64,000 bases of DNA from Climacium dendroides. Taxonomy: Eukaryota; Streptophyta; Bryopsida; Hypnales; Climaciaceae. Shown piece by piece: positions 1 to 13,000 of this stretch. The position numbers and the translations under genes are program-made. The notes below the pieces were generated by a model. It had not been told where the DNA came from. It did not search any database and saw nothing but the letters and a program-made list of their open reading frames with translations. Each line of letters starts with the position of its first letter. Positions within the stretch are counted from its first letter, which is position 1. The stretch spans positions 50,606,555 through 50,670,554 of the forward strand of contig OX467083.1 of assembly GCA_950106755.1 (NCBI GenBank), given 5' to 3'.

Positions 1-56
1 GACTTGGGACAGGCAACCCCTCAGGCATGTCCGCAATCACAAGGTCTACTCAGGGT

Positions 57-2912
57 TTATTGCTTGGAGCACCACGGAAGAAGCGCACCTTCTCTCCTTT
101 GTGCTGCAAAATCATTCAATTGATTAGGAACCAAACCAGGCATGTTTGAAAACCCCAACATACTCAACAAATGGATGAAAATGAAAATGCCAACCTTGTC
201 AACAAAATTGACAATGTCGTGGTATACTTTGGGAAGAGGATCGGCCAGGACATCCGTAAGAGAGTAATTCAGAAGCAACTCGTGAATAGAAATCTCTAAA
301 TCCGGCAAGTACTCCACAGCGGATGGACCATGCTACATCTTGTCATTGCTGAGTGAAGCATACTCAGCATCACGCTTAGTGCCACGTGAATTTGTGCGTT
401 GGTGCTGGGAAGCCGCGTCATTGCAAGATGAAGGTAAGACATCCTTTTGGGGCCTCTTCCCCTTCTCCTTCTCCGCCGTTGGTACCCGATCGGACTCAAC
501 AACCTTCTTTGTCTTCTTCGTGGCTCTCTCCTTTGCCTTGTCCACCGCCTCGAAGTTCTTGAGTGCAATCTTCTTGTCTGCATCGTCTCTCTTTTTGATT
601 GCATTTGCCTTTGCATCCTCATCAAGGCCAGCGAACTCATCAAACTCCTCGACCACGTTTTGGGTATTGATTGACCGCTTTAGATGCTCCTCAGGCAACG
701 GCGTAAATTCCGGCGGGCAGTCCAAGTACCACGCACTGGATTTCAAATGTAAGCTCGTCCACCATCTCAATTGTGACGCCGAGTACATGCAATGCTCTGA
801 ACTGACATCCAACCATGTTCCTAAAAATGGAGGAAGGTCGCGCTTCGCAATTGCCCCCTTGGGTAACAACTCATACTTGAAATACCTGTACGGAACAAAT
901 ACTTCAAAATACAGAAACTGATTCAACGGCCGCAATCGGAAAACATACTCAAGCATATCAGGATGGCATTAAGATATCAGATGTTTACCGATAGATCACC
1001 CGTTTGACAACTAGGTCAGAGCCTTTGTGTTTCTTGAAGTCATCTGACTTCCTGAAGACATCATGTCCCCTGAACTGGGGCAAGAAAGCATGGTCCCAAA
1101 CTCGAATTCTCCAATCTTCAACATAATCTGGAAAACTGTCGGGCTCCATGGGAGAGTCCAAAGCCAACTTGAGTTGGTCTTTCTTTACAATGTTATCAAA
1201 CATTTCAGCTCCCGTGTCTTGTATCTGCAAGGCCATTAAAAGTGAAGTGGTATTCTACAAAATACTTTGCACTCCAAATTACAAAAACGGTCAAATGTCA
1301 CAACGGAACAGATGACAACCAAAAAATGAGATGAATGAAACATGATAGAAATGAAAGAAAAACACTTACTCCAGCATACCAACATGCCTTCACTAGGAAA
1401 GACTTCAGTTCTATCTCTCCAGCTGGCTTTAATGGAAACCTTCTTGCCTCCCTTGTCTGAACTGATGAGTTCCACCATCTGAGCCACTTTACCTTATGCT
1501 CCTTGCTAACATTGCAAGTTGCCACGGACTGCAACTTTTCTAGAGTCATCTCTGGAGTGATGTTTGAGCTCCAGTGACGCTCGATCTGACACCACAAATC
1601 ACATCTAGTTAAGTGAACAAAATGAGATCAGAAGAATAAAAAAAGGTAAAGTCTAAAGGGATGTTATCATACCTCTTGAAGCTACTCAATTCCCAGGTTG
1701 GGATTGGCAACGGCAGTCAATTTCCCCAATTTTTGAACTAACTTAGCTGTCTTCTCTTTCGTACCTAACCTCATGGCATCCAAGACACCCTCCTCTGATT
1801 GTAGGTCCATAGGTGTCTCTTCCCTATACAACCTAACTGCTAGGTCAGCGGCCGCTGCTATCTCATATTGCAAAACCACATGGAAGTGAGAAAACCATTG
1901 AAAGCATTGATGTTTCTAAAGACCTCTACTATAGAAACAATATGCACATGATTTGAGAGAATCGTTACTCGATAGATGAATGAAGTGAACACTTCAACCG
2001 ACATTGAGTACCAACTCTTACGCAGATTTTGTTAGCATTGAGTCATCTCAGTCTCATTTAAATGCTCAGAGAACTTCTCAAGCAGCAGCATGCCATATTT
2101 TTGAACACGGTATAGTGTATGGACAAGACTGGTCTTGATGAACGAGCTTTCTGTATGCCTGAAACAGAGGCAAAAACACATCAATTTCTTCCTACACGAT
2201 CACATAGAAAAGACAAAATGATGAACTACTTGCAAAGGAGCACTCACTTATTAATGTCGTGCATAGCATGCATGACATCACCAATCCTCCCCTTAGTGTC
2301 AAGAATGATGGAATCCACCGAAATATGCCAATCCCGGTCACGGTTGTGGTGTTTCCTGATGTAAGAGGTCCATGCCAGAAGTCTGTGGTTGCTGTCGCAA
2401 ACGAAGAACTTAGACCCTTGAAAGTTTTGGAGGCCTGGGGTGGAAGACAACATTGCATTGAATTTGTCGTTCTCTTCATTCCACATCGGCCCCCAAGCCT
2501 CTCTTTCCGCATCAGACACCATCTCACTCTCTCCCTGCTCATTAGTGAGGGACACATAAAAAACATTCGATCCATCTCTGTACCCATGAACGAACTCTTG
2601 CTCCAATTTGGTAAGATCGCTTTGAAGTGCGGGTCTAACCATGGGCATTTGGACAAGGCGACACAATGGAATCCGAATCCGAGATATAGAGGTAGGTTTT
2701 AGGCGTAATTCGGCAATGGAGGCTATAGAGTTCACCTTCTGAGACCTCCTATAGGCGTCTTCGGTTTGGAATTTTTCTTCATCTTTCCCTTCGTCTTGGT
2801 GAATATTCTCAACCTCAATGTCAACATCAGCAGTGGTAACAAGCTCCATTGTATTCTCCAAAACTTGAATTGGTGAACCTACTTCCACCTGAATCGAAGT
2901 CATACAAGCCAT
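57..2912 (-). pseudogene. Multi-exon gene with ParB/Srx-like N-terminus, partial and decayed
   Basis: A chain of minus-strand open blocks reads as one gene: 2248-2912, about 2040-2172, 1682-1879, 1298-1600, 985-1236 and 57-956. The first block carries a ParB-like signature (own entry) and ends at a strong GTGAGT donor near 2247. The next block joins in frame after a CTGTTTCAG acceptor. The last block is one frame broken by a TAG at 333-335, and it ends in a lysine-rich linker followed by LADPLPKVYHDIVNF near 200-240, which faintly recalls the DPPY region of N4/N6 DNA methylases. Other splice sites were not settled. The gene diverges from the SWIM transposase at 3642 and may run past the window edge. 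Seen: open blocks, splice signals, stops. Inferred: that they form one gene and that the tail is methylase-like. Confidence 0.5.
2248..2912 (-). CDS. ParB/Srx-like domain exon
   Basis: This exon encodes about 222 residues. An acidic N-terminal third precedes a stretch reading IRIPLCRLVQMPMVRP, then a segment ending FFVCDSNHRLLAWTSYI at about 2370-2420. The order 'I.L..L....VRP', a helix, then 'DxNHRLxAW' is that of the ParB/sulfiredoxin-like fold, whose box resembles DGxHRxxA. That fold binds DNA in ParB and can hydrolyse CTP, as known for the bacterial family. The exon is preserved without stops, in contrast to the downstream blocks. I chose the ATG at 2912 because the frame opens there, but an upstream exon cannot be excluded. 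The match rests on a motif and its spacing only, not on an alignment. Confidence 0.5.
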
Positions 2913-3379
2913 CCAATAATGTCATTAGTAAGAAACAAGTCGAAGAAGTGAGTCACTCATGAAGTACATGAACAATGAATGAACTATATATCCCGGGGTC
3001 CCCTAGCTCACTGGGTGACCTAGCACATCAACACAATAGCGCTCCCCCCTTCCCCTCGGCGCCGAAGGCAAGGCCGGGGCCAGGGAGTCCTGATGCAAAA
3101 ACTCGCAGACAGGAAAGAAATGGAGCCCATTTCCTTAATTCCAAGTGTAACCGTCTGTATCAGTAACTCTTTAAAGTATATTATATACGGGTCGCTATTA
3201 TATTAATGAATATTAATTGTAGATGCTAACGTTGCAAATCCTGGATTGTCAAATCCATTTTAATCTCATTCAAATGGCCATGCAGCACGCTTAGGAAGGG
3301 TGCTCAGTTCAAACGTACTTGATTGTTGAAATAGTTTAGGTCATATTGTTCTTGTCAATAGTGGGATTCGATTTTGGGA
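2913..3379. promoter_or_regulatory. Intergenic region between divergent ParB-like and SWIM genes
   Basis: This is a presumed shared promoter region of about 470 bp. It holds a short GC-rich island at about 3035-3095 containing CCCCTCGGCGCCGA, set in otherwise AT-rich DNA. The same core reappears inside the intron at 5532-5789. I saw no convincing TATA box. Promoter function is inferred only from the divergent gene arrangement. Confidence 0.35.
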
Positions 3380-3645
3380 ACATGGCCTCCCTTCGAGCGG
3401 ATGGCCATGAGGTTCCTCTCTTTCTCCCTCTTGGAGATCAGGATTTTATTGTGGTTTTTGCTCACCTTCTTCATGTACGTTTTGGATTTGTCATGTCTAG
3501 TATCTATGTTGAAAAGGAGATATTCTCTGAGTCCGGAATTTTAAGAGAGTCAATCCATATGCAGAGAATGGTAGTTAATGACAATCATTTCTGGCATCTT
3601 CGGGAAGGGCGCTATCGAGCTTACGGTTTACAATTTTTGTTATGA
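3380..3645 (+). CDS. Small unknown ORF upstream of the SWIM transposase
   Basis: An 88-codon frame starts at the ATG at 3380 (MASLRADGHEVPLFLPLGD). Its TGA stop overlaps the ATG at 3642 of the next frame (ATGA). It has no recognised domain. Its position and abutting end suggest it is the N-terminal part of the downstream transposase, joined by a frameshift or a missed splice, or a short partner protein. There are no features to choose between these. Confidence 0.35.
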
Positions 3646-6600
3646 GGGCAGACTCCACTGAGATCTTTCATCGGCATTCCGAACATTCTACAGTGGACAT
3701 GCCTCCTTCCCATCGTGACAACCGAAACACTTCTGAAAGTGAGCATGTCACAAATATTGTCACTCCTTTTCCTTTATTCATTGTAAAGCAAGAACCCAAT
3801 GACCTTGTTATAGATCTGTCGAGTGAGTCCGAAGGAGAGTCTCCAAACCAGCCAATACTTCCTAGTATAGTCTCTGACGATGCCCTCAACACATTGTCTA
3901 CGACAAAGCTAATGCCTTCTAGTAGTACTGCTTTGTCCACGTACTCGCGTCCACCAACATATCCCGGTTGTGCATCCGCAATTAGTATTGTGGGTTGCCT
4001 ACATAAGCTAGCGTCTATACGTGGTTCTCGAAATGAAGTAGCATCATTAGACTATGATGCACTTATCCATCACAAGGTTCAGTACCTTCCTGCTAATTTT
4101 GACGGAGATGTAGTTTTTGAGTTGCCTTCTCTTTCGATGCCGACTTCATCATCTACTACTGGGAAGTTACAGGGCATGGATAAACGTTATGATGGACACG
4201 CTTGGTGTAGGACAATGACATCTAACATCAACAATCACGATGGCTTGAAGTTTAGAAAATCTTGCTTTGCAAACCATCTTATTTCTAAGAATTCAGAATG
4301 CAACTACTTGAAGCGTTCTTCTCAGCCAAACGAGACTGAGTGGTGTGGTTTTACTCCTGGACCATTTCGTATTGGTGCCATTCCTCCAAAGGATTCTACC
4401 CTCCTTTGTAAGATATGCAAATGTCCGCCTCATTGCATCAATGTCTGTGATGCTCGAATCTATTACGTTGTTGGTGATTCTGCAAGCATGACAAGAGCTT
4501 GCATTCATTTGGGGAATCATGTGCATCCGGTCGCTTCCGGAACATGTAGAGAGTCTTTAGGTGTTGTGTCCGAACTCATTGCTGGCGAGGTTTTCAAAAC
4601 CCCTAGTGCCACTAACTCTGCCATTGCCCTAGCAGCTAGCAAGCAATTTCTTGATAGCCACTTGATACACAACGATGAAGGTCCAAAGCAGATGTTGCAA
4701 GGGAATTCGTTAGATGATGTAATGGACAAGTTCCAGATACTAAGTTTTCCTAATATCCGAAATGTTATTTCGTCTTTCCGTTCAAGTGGCAAAAGTGGGA
4801 TAATAGATAGTATCATGAATATGAAAAGGAATTTGAGGTTTGAGTACATCCATGATAGTGTGTTTCCTAGTCAAGGCAAAGAGAAGGTTTACTTGTTTAA
4901 GATGCTTGTAGAAGGGCCAGGGAGTGGTGTGGACCTTGTCAAACGGATGCAACCAGGTGGAGATTTGGAGAACGCATGGCTCATGTTTGACCATGTCAAG
5001 CGGGTTAAAGACTGGACAACCATGGCTTGCCATATTTACGATACAAGATGCCGGAAAGTGATGACAATAGCAGTGTGTGATATGCAATCTGAGGACACTG
5101 AGGTTCAATGCATCATGTGGAGATCTTTGAACGGAGTCATGAGACGCAATGGCATTGAGATTCTGAATTTTAAAGGCTTTATGGCTGATAGCGCACAAGC
5201 GAATTGGAATGCCGTTCGAATTGTCTATGGATCAGGAGATCCCAAAACAAAGATGGTGAACCGAGAGCGGACATGTCTTTTACATTGGAGTACCTCTTTG
5301 CATCGCCATACACAGAAGCTCATCAAGCCGGACTTGCAACACCAACATACTCAACTTTGTAAGCAATATAAAGACTCCAAAACTATGGACGAAGCTGAGA
5401 CGCGTTACCTAGCGATACGATCTTGGTGGCTTTCATCTGGAGCAGCCTCGGAAGATGCTATGAGGGAACTCGAGTTGTGGCTTGCATTTTGGCACTTTCG
5501 ATATCGTCAATGGGGCGGGTTCATGCAAATGGTAATTTTCCTACCTTATCTTTCTTATTTTGCAATCTTTTAGATCCACTTTTATTTTACTGAAACAAAG
5601 CTTGGAGCAAATATTGCTACCTTCTTTGAAAAGATTGATCACTCCAGAGTATCAGGGATTCTCCCCTCGGCGCCGAGAGGAGCCTTGCCCGTATAGTAGA
5701 GAAATCAAAGTTTAAGTATTTCATTGTAACTCAGAACTCTGATGATACATAATTTTGGATTTGATTTGTCATTGATATTGTTATTTCAGGAATTAAATGT
5801 TGAGGAGATGGCAGACATGCCATCATGCAACTTATCTGAAACAGTCCATAATAGGTGGTTGCAGCAATCGGGTAATCGGGGTAATGATTTGTTTGCCGCA
5901 ACTTCTGATGACTGCATTCGAGCTTTCATGCAAATGACCAATTATCGAGCTTTTCTGAAAGGCAACATATCAAGGTCAGGGCCATCTAAAGAGGAGTTAA
6001 AGTTACGGGGCGCTAGATATAGCGGGGATCCTAAGAAGATTGCGGAGGCGTTGAACGACCTTCCTGGAGGGGTTGGTGTTGCATCACGTATTCCCCATTT
6101 GGAAGGCGAAGAAGTATTTGGTAGCAGTAAGCGAAAGCTTGACCTCCCCATTGGGTCAGATGGTGACTCTCATCGTCCAGACAAGGTCAACTTCTCTCAG
6201 CCTCGAGTACAAACACGATCAACATGTTCACCCACGGTTGCTTCTAATGAAGCAGACACGTTGGTTGATTCTACGCATGTACCACATGTGACATTTGCAA
6301 TGGAAACTGACTGTGATACTTTACAGTGGCATATCGCAAGAATCTCACACAAGTCCAGTTGCAAATGTCACGCGCAACAACGGAATTCAAACATCCGCTG
6401 TGTTGCCAAAATTGCAAAGGGATCTAGAGGTACTCCAACTCCGACCTACCGTGGTAGAAAAAAACAGTACGGCGGAAACAAAGAGATCATGACTGACTTT
6501 TGGTTTTGCTCAGATGATATTGAACGATGTGTCCGAGGCTCCAAACGAGTTTGGGTAATTGATTGGCCCCAAGTTCCGGATGTGTGGCCTGTACTAACAG

Positions 6601-7188
6601 GCACAAATTTGACCCGCCAAGAAACATTGTTGTTGCAAGAGGTTGGTTTCCAGCTACAACAACGACCATCTATGTCTCCTCGACGTTTATTCACCATGTC
6701 CAATGTATTCCAGGCCATCTACTATGATCATCCTAGTCCTTTGCATGTTGACACATATCCAACTACTCGAAGGAGCAAAGCTATTCGCCGTATTGCAAAT
6801 GCTCCTACAACAGAGCACTGCAATAAATGGGAGAGTGCTGGTAATGTCAAGGAAACAATTCTAGGAGTAACCTTGCTCCCCTTCCCTGGACTTGGAGCCA
6901 TAATCTCCCTTCAATCCGGACTTGAACCTCGGCAAAAGCTTTATTGCATTACACTTGGCATGTAACCTAGAGTGCACTTGTCCTGATTTTGTCGACATGG
7001 CCATTTCAGCAATTGGTGGACGCCAGCAGTACGTGCATTGCAAACATCTTTATTACTTACTTCGCTACTTCAGCAAAATGAATCCGGCAGAGGATAAGTT
7101 TATACATTCTCCAAGCTTCAGCTTCAATGAAGTGAAGCTCCTTCTCACAAAGGCCAACATCATCAAAGTTTCAAGGGACAGTCTTTAA
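3642..7188 (+). pseudogene. MULE-like transposase with SWIM zinc finger, frameshifted
   Basis: Exon 1 is 3642-5531. The intron 5532-5789 starts GTAATTTT and ends TTATTTCAG in phase 0. Exon 2 runs from 5790. A transposase-like core lies in exon 1: LMFDHVKRVKDW at about residue 448 and GFMADSAQANWNAVR at about residue 514, with acidic residues between, like the DDE core of Mutator-like and related transposases. The C-terminus carries a SWIM finger, CTCPDF...YVHCKHLYYLL (CxC then CxH), typical of MULE/FAR1-type transposases, but it lies one frame off. The exon 2 frame stops at 6965, while the SWIM frame continues to 7188, so a one-base change near 6960 has broken it. A CxxC pair (CKICKCPPHC) near residue 258 may bind metal. 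It presumably mobilised the element that also carries the ParB-like gene. Confidence 0.65.
5532..5789 (+). other. Intron with GC-rich palindromic island
   Basis: GT...AG boundaries leave the flanking codons in phase 0. Near 5660 it contains CCCCTCGGCGCCGAGAGG, whose core is shared with the intergenic island at about 3050. Small GC-rich palindromic cores at two places in one element suggest a very short repeat or a binding site. Confidence 0.55.
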
Positions 7189-10006
7189 CATGTTTAGAAG
7201 TCCAAGAATCCCTAGGTGATTGGTATTAATGATTGAAGGACTATACACTAAAGTGAGATGTATAGCTTTAGAAGTACCAATTTGTATGTTTGAATACTGT
7301 AATTTCTTGAAGTATTCAATACAACCTATTTTCAATCTCGACTTACTTTTTCTTGTAGGTCATTTGTTTGCCTTTCGCAACATGCACTTTTATTACTCTA
7401 ACCAGTAATTGAAACTCAAAATTGTATACAAATTGTATATAACCACGGTAATAGGTCCACGGCAAAAGGTCCACGGTAATAGGGTACAAATATCCTAAAA
7501 ATAGAATTTATTTGAATCCCTTTCTTGAAAATTCTATTTTTATAAATATTATTGAATTTTTTACAATTCCAGAACTCCACGCTCACATACTTCATGCTCA
7601 ACGCTCGTAGGCTCACGCTCACATGCTCACAATCTAGCATCGTTGCTTGGAAGGGCTGGCTCCTCGGAGGACTGGGCCGCATTAACGTCTGCTGCAACAA
7701 CTACTGGAGTCGCTCCCGTATCTGCTGCAACGGCGACTGAACCTGCAACGGTGCTTTCAGGGCGTCTTCTTGCTTGTCCTTGGACCGCGGAACACGATAA
7801 TGAGTGCCACGAAGAACAAGAATGCAAGCACCACGAGCAAACACTAGGACAGATAGTCGCTAAGAAACAGCTGCAAAAATGATCGCAAAGCCAAAAAATG
7901 ATCCCCTCTGCGCGGAGGTGACATTAGGGTTTGCTAGTGCACTATAGGACGCCTGCTCCCGCGAGCATAGTGGATTCCACGTGGACCGGCAACTTCAAAT
8001 GCAAATGAGGCTTGACCAACTTCAGAATGACTGCGACACAACTTCATTTTAGTGACGACAGAGTCGTGACTTCGCAAAAGTGACGTCCTTGCGATTGTCG
8101 CACGACTTCGCGGCCCCCCAAAAAGCAAATGACGCCAAAATTAATGACTGAACATCGGCAAACCCTAGGACGCCAAAACAGTTAAACCTCCCTATCAAAT
8201 TATTCAAATTGTCATTGCAAAATTGGATCCTACTACTAGGATCCAACGTCTACAACTGTATACAGGACGACTATACTGTTTAGATAGCTGCATGCGATGG
8301 AGGCCTGTATAGACTGAAGTTTGCATGCAGCACAGTCGATCGAGGGAGGCACTACATGCACGCAAGAAGCAAATCTGCGACAATTCGTAAGGCGTAGTTA
8401 AGTGGAACTCACAACTCTCTCCTGGCGCGGAGAACGGGTTCCAAGGCCTTCAGCATCGCGGCCTTCTTCTGGTCGCGCAGGATCTCATAAGTTGTCTTTG
8501 GATGAGGCGGGCTCCCTGGCGGCGACTCCATGACACAACGATTGTCGCATTAGATGCGAGCATGCACGGAATTCACAGTAGGCCATTCCGGACGTTGATT
8601 GTCGGCAAAATCGCGGAGACAAGCTGCTGCTCCAAGGCGCTAAATCAAAACAATTCAAAAGGCAGCGGAGTGGGGAGGAGGCTGTAATGCAGATGACAGA
8701 GTCGCAGACTGCCTTGTAAGTGCCTGAAACCTTACTTTGAACTTTGATGGCGGGGCAGAGAGTGGTCATCATGGGGTCCCGGTAGTTGGCGGTGCATCAT
8801 AAAGTCCCTCGCAAAGGCAGCAGATGTGGGGCAGAGCTGCGCAATGAACACGGGTGACTGTAAGGAGTGAGTGCATGTACATCGGTTTTCAAGTGCGGTG
8901 TGACCGTGTACTTTTCAATCTTTTGCTCATGATGATGATTGATGGATAGAATTGTGCGTTGTCGTCCTCATTTTTCGTGTGCATGGTACGGTGGGCGGCG
9001 GTCCCCCCGGTTGGTAGTGCATTGGAGTCCACTTCAGTATGAATTCGTTGTCCCGTAAAGACAAGTCACCCGGAAGTCACGGTGAAGTCATTCTGAATCG
9101 TGAACAACTCCTACGTGACTTCTGTCAGTCATTTCTCTGTCATGACTTGATTTTCGTTACTCGGAAATGACTCCTGAAAGTTAGTTTGTGGTGCCGAGTC
9201 TAAATCTGTGTCTAGTAGAGGCCTTCTGTTCCAATTCCTTACGATGCATAGACCACTTCTTTTCTTTGTAATTCGTTGTAATCTCTTTCCTACGGACCTT
9301 AAACCTTATAGCACTCCCATTACAATTGTTCAATCAGAAACCACCTTATAAATTACGGAGTATGGAGGCCTTGGAAGAGGAGTATGTGTGTAGTGTAAAG
9401 TTTGAGCCTCTTTCCAAGTGCAGTCCATTAACTTCAATGCCTTGTTCAGGTCTCATGCATCCTGAATTCAGTACATAGGATAGTCAGGCTAGATGAAGGT
9501 GTGTTAGAACGATAGACACTATAATAATTTGGGACCCGAAAGTCACGTTGTAGGACAATGACTATTTCCATGGACAAGAATATAAGTATGACCAACGATA
9601 ATGTCCATGACAATGGACGTGCATGCTTAAGAACATCCATTCAAAGAAAGGTTAATTGTTTGTTGATGAAAGATTGCGAAGCCAAAAAAAAAAATGGAAT
9701 AAGAATTGTAATGAATTGACCTCAATTTTAGCTGCCCTTAGACTCATGTCTGACACAAAAATGGAATTTGGCTAATCATAGCACACGCTCTAACTTTCAT
9801 ACGTGCAATATGACATGCAGCAGTCGAAGAGGAGGATACAACTACGTATACGAAGTGACTTCACTATGGGTAAGTCCATCGTCCCGTCCACAGACACAGA
9901 ACCCTTAGAAGTCATATAGAAGTCAGTACGTAGTCGCTGGCCTGTACGCGACTTGCTCGTCACTCTATCGGCAGTCACACTGAAGTCACATTTTTGTCTT
10001 TCATTT
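7189..10006. other. Non-coding DNA, left flank of copy A, with AGTCAC/GTGACT motifs
   Basis: I see no gene here. A small local repeat, GGTCCACGG, occurs at about 7453-7485. From about 7980 and again at 9060-9190 and 9830-9995, short AGTCAC/GTGACT/GAAGTCA motifs recur on both strands, as in subterminal regions of plant CACTA transposons. The same motifs continue on the far side of copy A, so this is likely the left part of one CACTA element. I could not find its left terminus. Short open frames here have no domain and look like chance. Confidence 0.4.
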
Positions 10007-13000
10007 TGTGGGAATCCGGAAACGGATCAATAATACAAGAAGTAGGTGCGAAAAATAGAAAAAAATCAAATTTTTTTTACTTAGAGCGTGATTTTTGGAC
10101 CAGATAGCTTGAATTAGGAAATAAGCGTTCCAGCACAACCCGTAACCGGAACTTATCCGGATCCGGAATCCGGACTCATCTGGAACACAAGAACCTACCG
10201 TATAGGTCTCGTAGCTACGGAAGTAGGATACCGTTGATACAACGGACCTGTAGCTGTTGTCCTTAAAACCGTAGAAAGACGATTTAGTACTTAAGCTGTC
10301 TTCCTAGGGTTTCCTCTTCACTTTTCTGTTCTGTGTTCCTGAGACTGTTTGTGTGAGTAGTTGAGAGAAAGAGTGGTGAGATTAGCGATTGAAGTAGAAC
10401 TACTTTTCCTTCGTTCTCACTTAGATCTTATGGCATCCGGACCAGTACAGAAGATAGCGGTATTTGCCCGGGTTATCTCTCCGGCCATTCCGGATAGCCC
10501 GAAACTACACAAGCAGTTAGAGGAGGACTTGACTAGGTTAGGATGTGTCGGTTTACTACACCGACCATGGAACCTCAAGAGTGAAGAGATGATTCAAGAG
10601 CTACTTCACGGTGTTCCGAATCAATATGAGCTCACTTTGAGAGGACGGCCAGTCACGTGGACCGAGGACATCTGGGCAGACATCTATCAGTTCCGGAAGA
10701 GTGGGAACGGTTTAGCATCGAGGACGGACCGTTTTGTAGCTGGGAAGTTCACCGGGTCTGCAAACCCTAAGGACGGATTTGCTATCAGCGAGTGCAAGGA
10801 CGAGAGACATAGGCGGATACTAGAGTTTCTGATTCCGATCTTGTATCCGGAAAAGCCAACGCGGGTTACCATTACGGTGTCCAATACTATCTTTGGGGCT
10901 ATGGAGAACCGGGTAGTGCACTGGGGTAGGGTCATAGCTGGGATAGTGGCTAAATTAGCGAATCACGTGACTCGAGCGAAGGCGAGTCCAATTAGCATCT
11001 ATTTGTTTCATCTGTACCATCAACAGGAACTCTTGAGTGCGGCGGAAATAATTCAGTATGACACTGGAAAGACGCTCTTGTCATACGGACTTTCCAGGGA
11101 GGAAGCTGAAGATCCGGTCGAGTCTGAACCGGAGGAACTTCCCGAGGAACGTTTGACAGATCCGAGGACCAAGAAGAGGAAGTCTACCGATCCGGGGTCG
11201 AGAATCAAGCCACCGACAATGGAGAGGGGGGAGTCCAGTAAAGGACCTGAAATGGAAACAGAATCCGCATTTTTCAATGCGGGGCTCGAGTGGATACGTG
11301 AAGCCAAGGTACTTCACGACGGATTGTCAGATTTGGTGATAGATACCGCGGAAGTGTTGAAGGTGGATCCGGATCAGATCGTGGAAGCTGTCAAGCGACT
11401 GCCCAAGCCGGAGGATCTAAAGAAGAGGGAGGATCGGATCCAGGAGTTGGAGGCGGAACGGAACCTACTCCAAACCCGGGTGAATTGGGCGGAAGGGGAA
11501 ATGGTAGCTGCGAAGGAGAAAGAGAAAGAGGCTCTCGCTCTGGTCAAGAATCTAACCAGGGCAGTCAACATCAAAGCCGACATCATCACGAAAGCTACCT
11601 TGTTTGACTCGAAGATGATATCGGAAGGCCACATTACCGGAACAAAGGTAGTTACCATCCTCGTAGACTTCACCGCGAGGATAGAGCGAGTTTTCAAGGA
11701 GATCCAGAAATTACTGGCGGCCATCGACCCAACCCATGCGATGGATTTCTCCACCTTTCCGAAACTTCCTTTTGTCACAGGTACCCCAGGGAAACCAATG
11801 GCGGATTCTGCAACCCGAATGGAGGGCCTGAGGGAGATACTCACACCAGTCGAGCCTTTCGCCAGTAAGATACGGATGACGGAGTTGAATTTGAGGCCAG
11901 CCTCGGAACCGGAACCGGAGTCTAGCGTGAAAACGGTTCCGGTGCCATCTAAGTTCTCAACTCCGGAAGTTCCCAAGGCACAAACAATGCCGAATTTGAT
12001 GACCGGATCATTCAAGGTTCCGGGACAGCAGGTTAGGAGAGATCTCATCAACCGGATCGGTGGGATGACCAATCCGGCTCGGACTAATCCGAAAGGATTT
12101 GTACACATGCAAGAGACCACGCCGGAGAAAGGAAGCGAACCCGCAACATTGGAGGATACAACACCAGAGAAGGAGAAGGAAGTTCAAGTCATTGAAGATT
12201 CCGACGAGGAGAGTGCCCACTCCACTTCCGGAACCAAAGGCGACAGCAATCTGTCTCCCGCAACGCGCCATATCCAGACGCGGGCCACAGCAAAAACTAC
12301 GCCAGCAAAGAATACGAAGGGGACGCCTACCAGCCAAGCGGGGAGCCGTTCAAAGAAAGGATGGAAGCCAAGACATTAGGGTTGGTAGGAGAAGAAGTAT
12401 AGGATCCGGGATGGGGTTCCGAGCTTGGACCTGGTTTCCGAAATTTTAGGCGGATAGTAAGGAAATCCGGTTATCTCGGACGGTAGTTAGCAATCTTTTC
12501 GGATATTTCAGGAGGTTCAGGGATTGGTGTCCTGGATTTCCGGGTTTTCTTTTTAGGCTTTTAGGAGTTGACTTTGGGTTTTTGTGTTAGTATTTTAAGG
12601 ACAGGCAAGTTAGTATCTGCCATTCCATTCCATCCTACTCCACTGGATTTTCGTGCTTTCACGTATGTATTACAATTTTCTTTTCTTAATCTAAGTCAGC
12701 CAGGATACCTTTAGCTGCACTTTTGCTTAGACAGGGTCTTTTTGGCTGAGTGTATCCATGGGTGTATGATCTGGTACTGGAGAAAGAGAAGGGAAGGAGA
12801 GAAGGAATCCGGATCTTGAGCTACGGATCATCTGGGAGTGGAGCTACTAGTGAGAAGGAATGCAAAGCTGAGTAAGGGAGTGTAAGTGTGACGTGCTTTT
12901 AAATTGCCGGAACGGCAATCCGGATAAGACGGTAGAGGTCCGTGCGAGTCCGGAACCAGGAGGGTTCTGTGCGGAGTTAAGCAACCGCCAAAGGAAAGGA

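Noticed and set aside
296..674. Arginine-rich and leucine-rich frames opposite the minus-strand exon
   Set aside because: They are shadows of the lysine-rich linker in the overlapping exon.
1..7188. Bacterial restriction-modification or plasmid partition genes from contamination
   Set aside because: The ParB-like and methylase-like blocks are interrupted by GT-AG introns, lie inside TIR-bounded or transposase-linked elements, and share plant-type neighbours.
11053..12337. Serine-rich minus-strand frames in copy A
   Set aside because: They are antisense shadows of the intact gag-like ORF and reappear only as mirrored frames in copies B and C.
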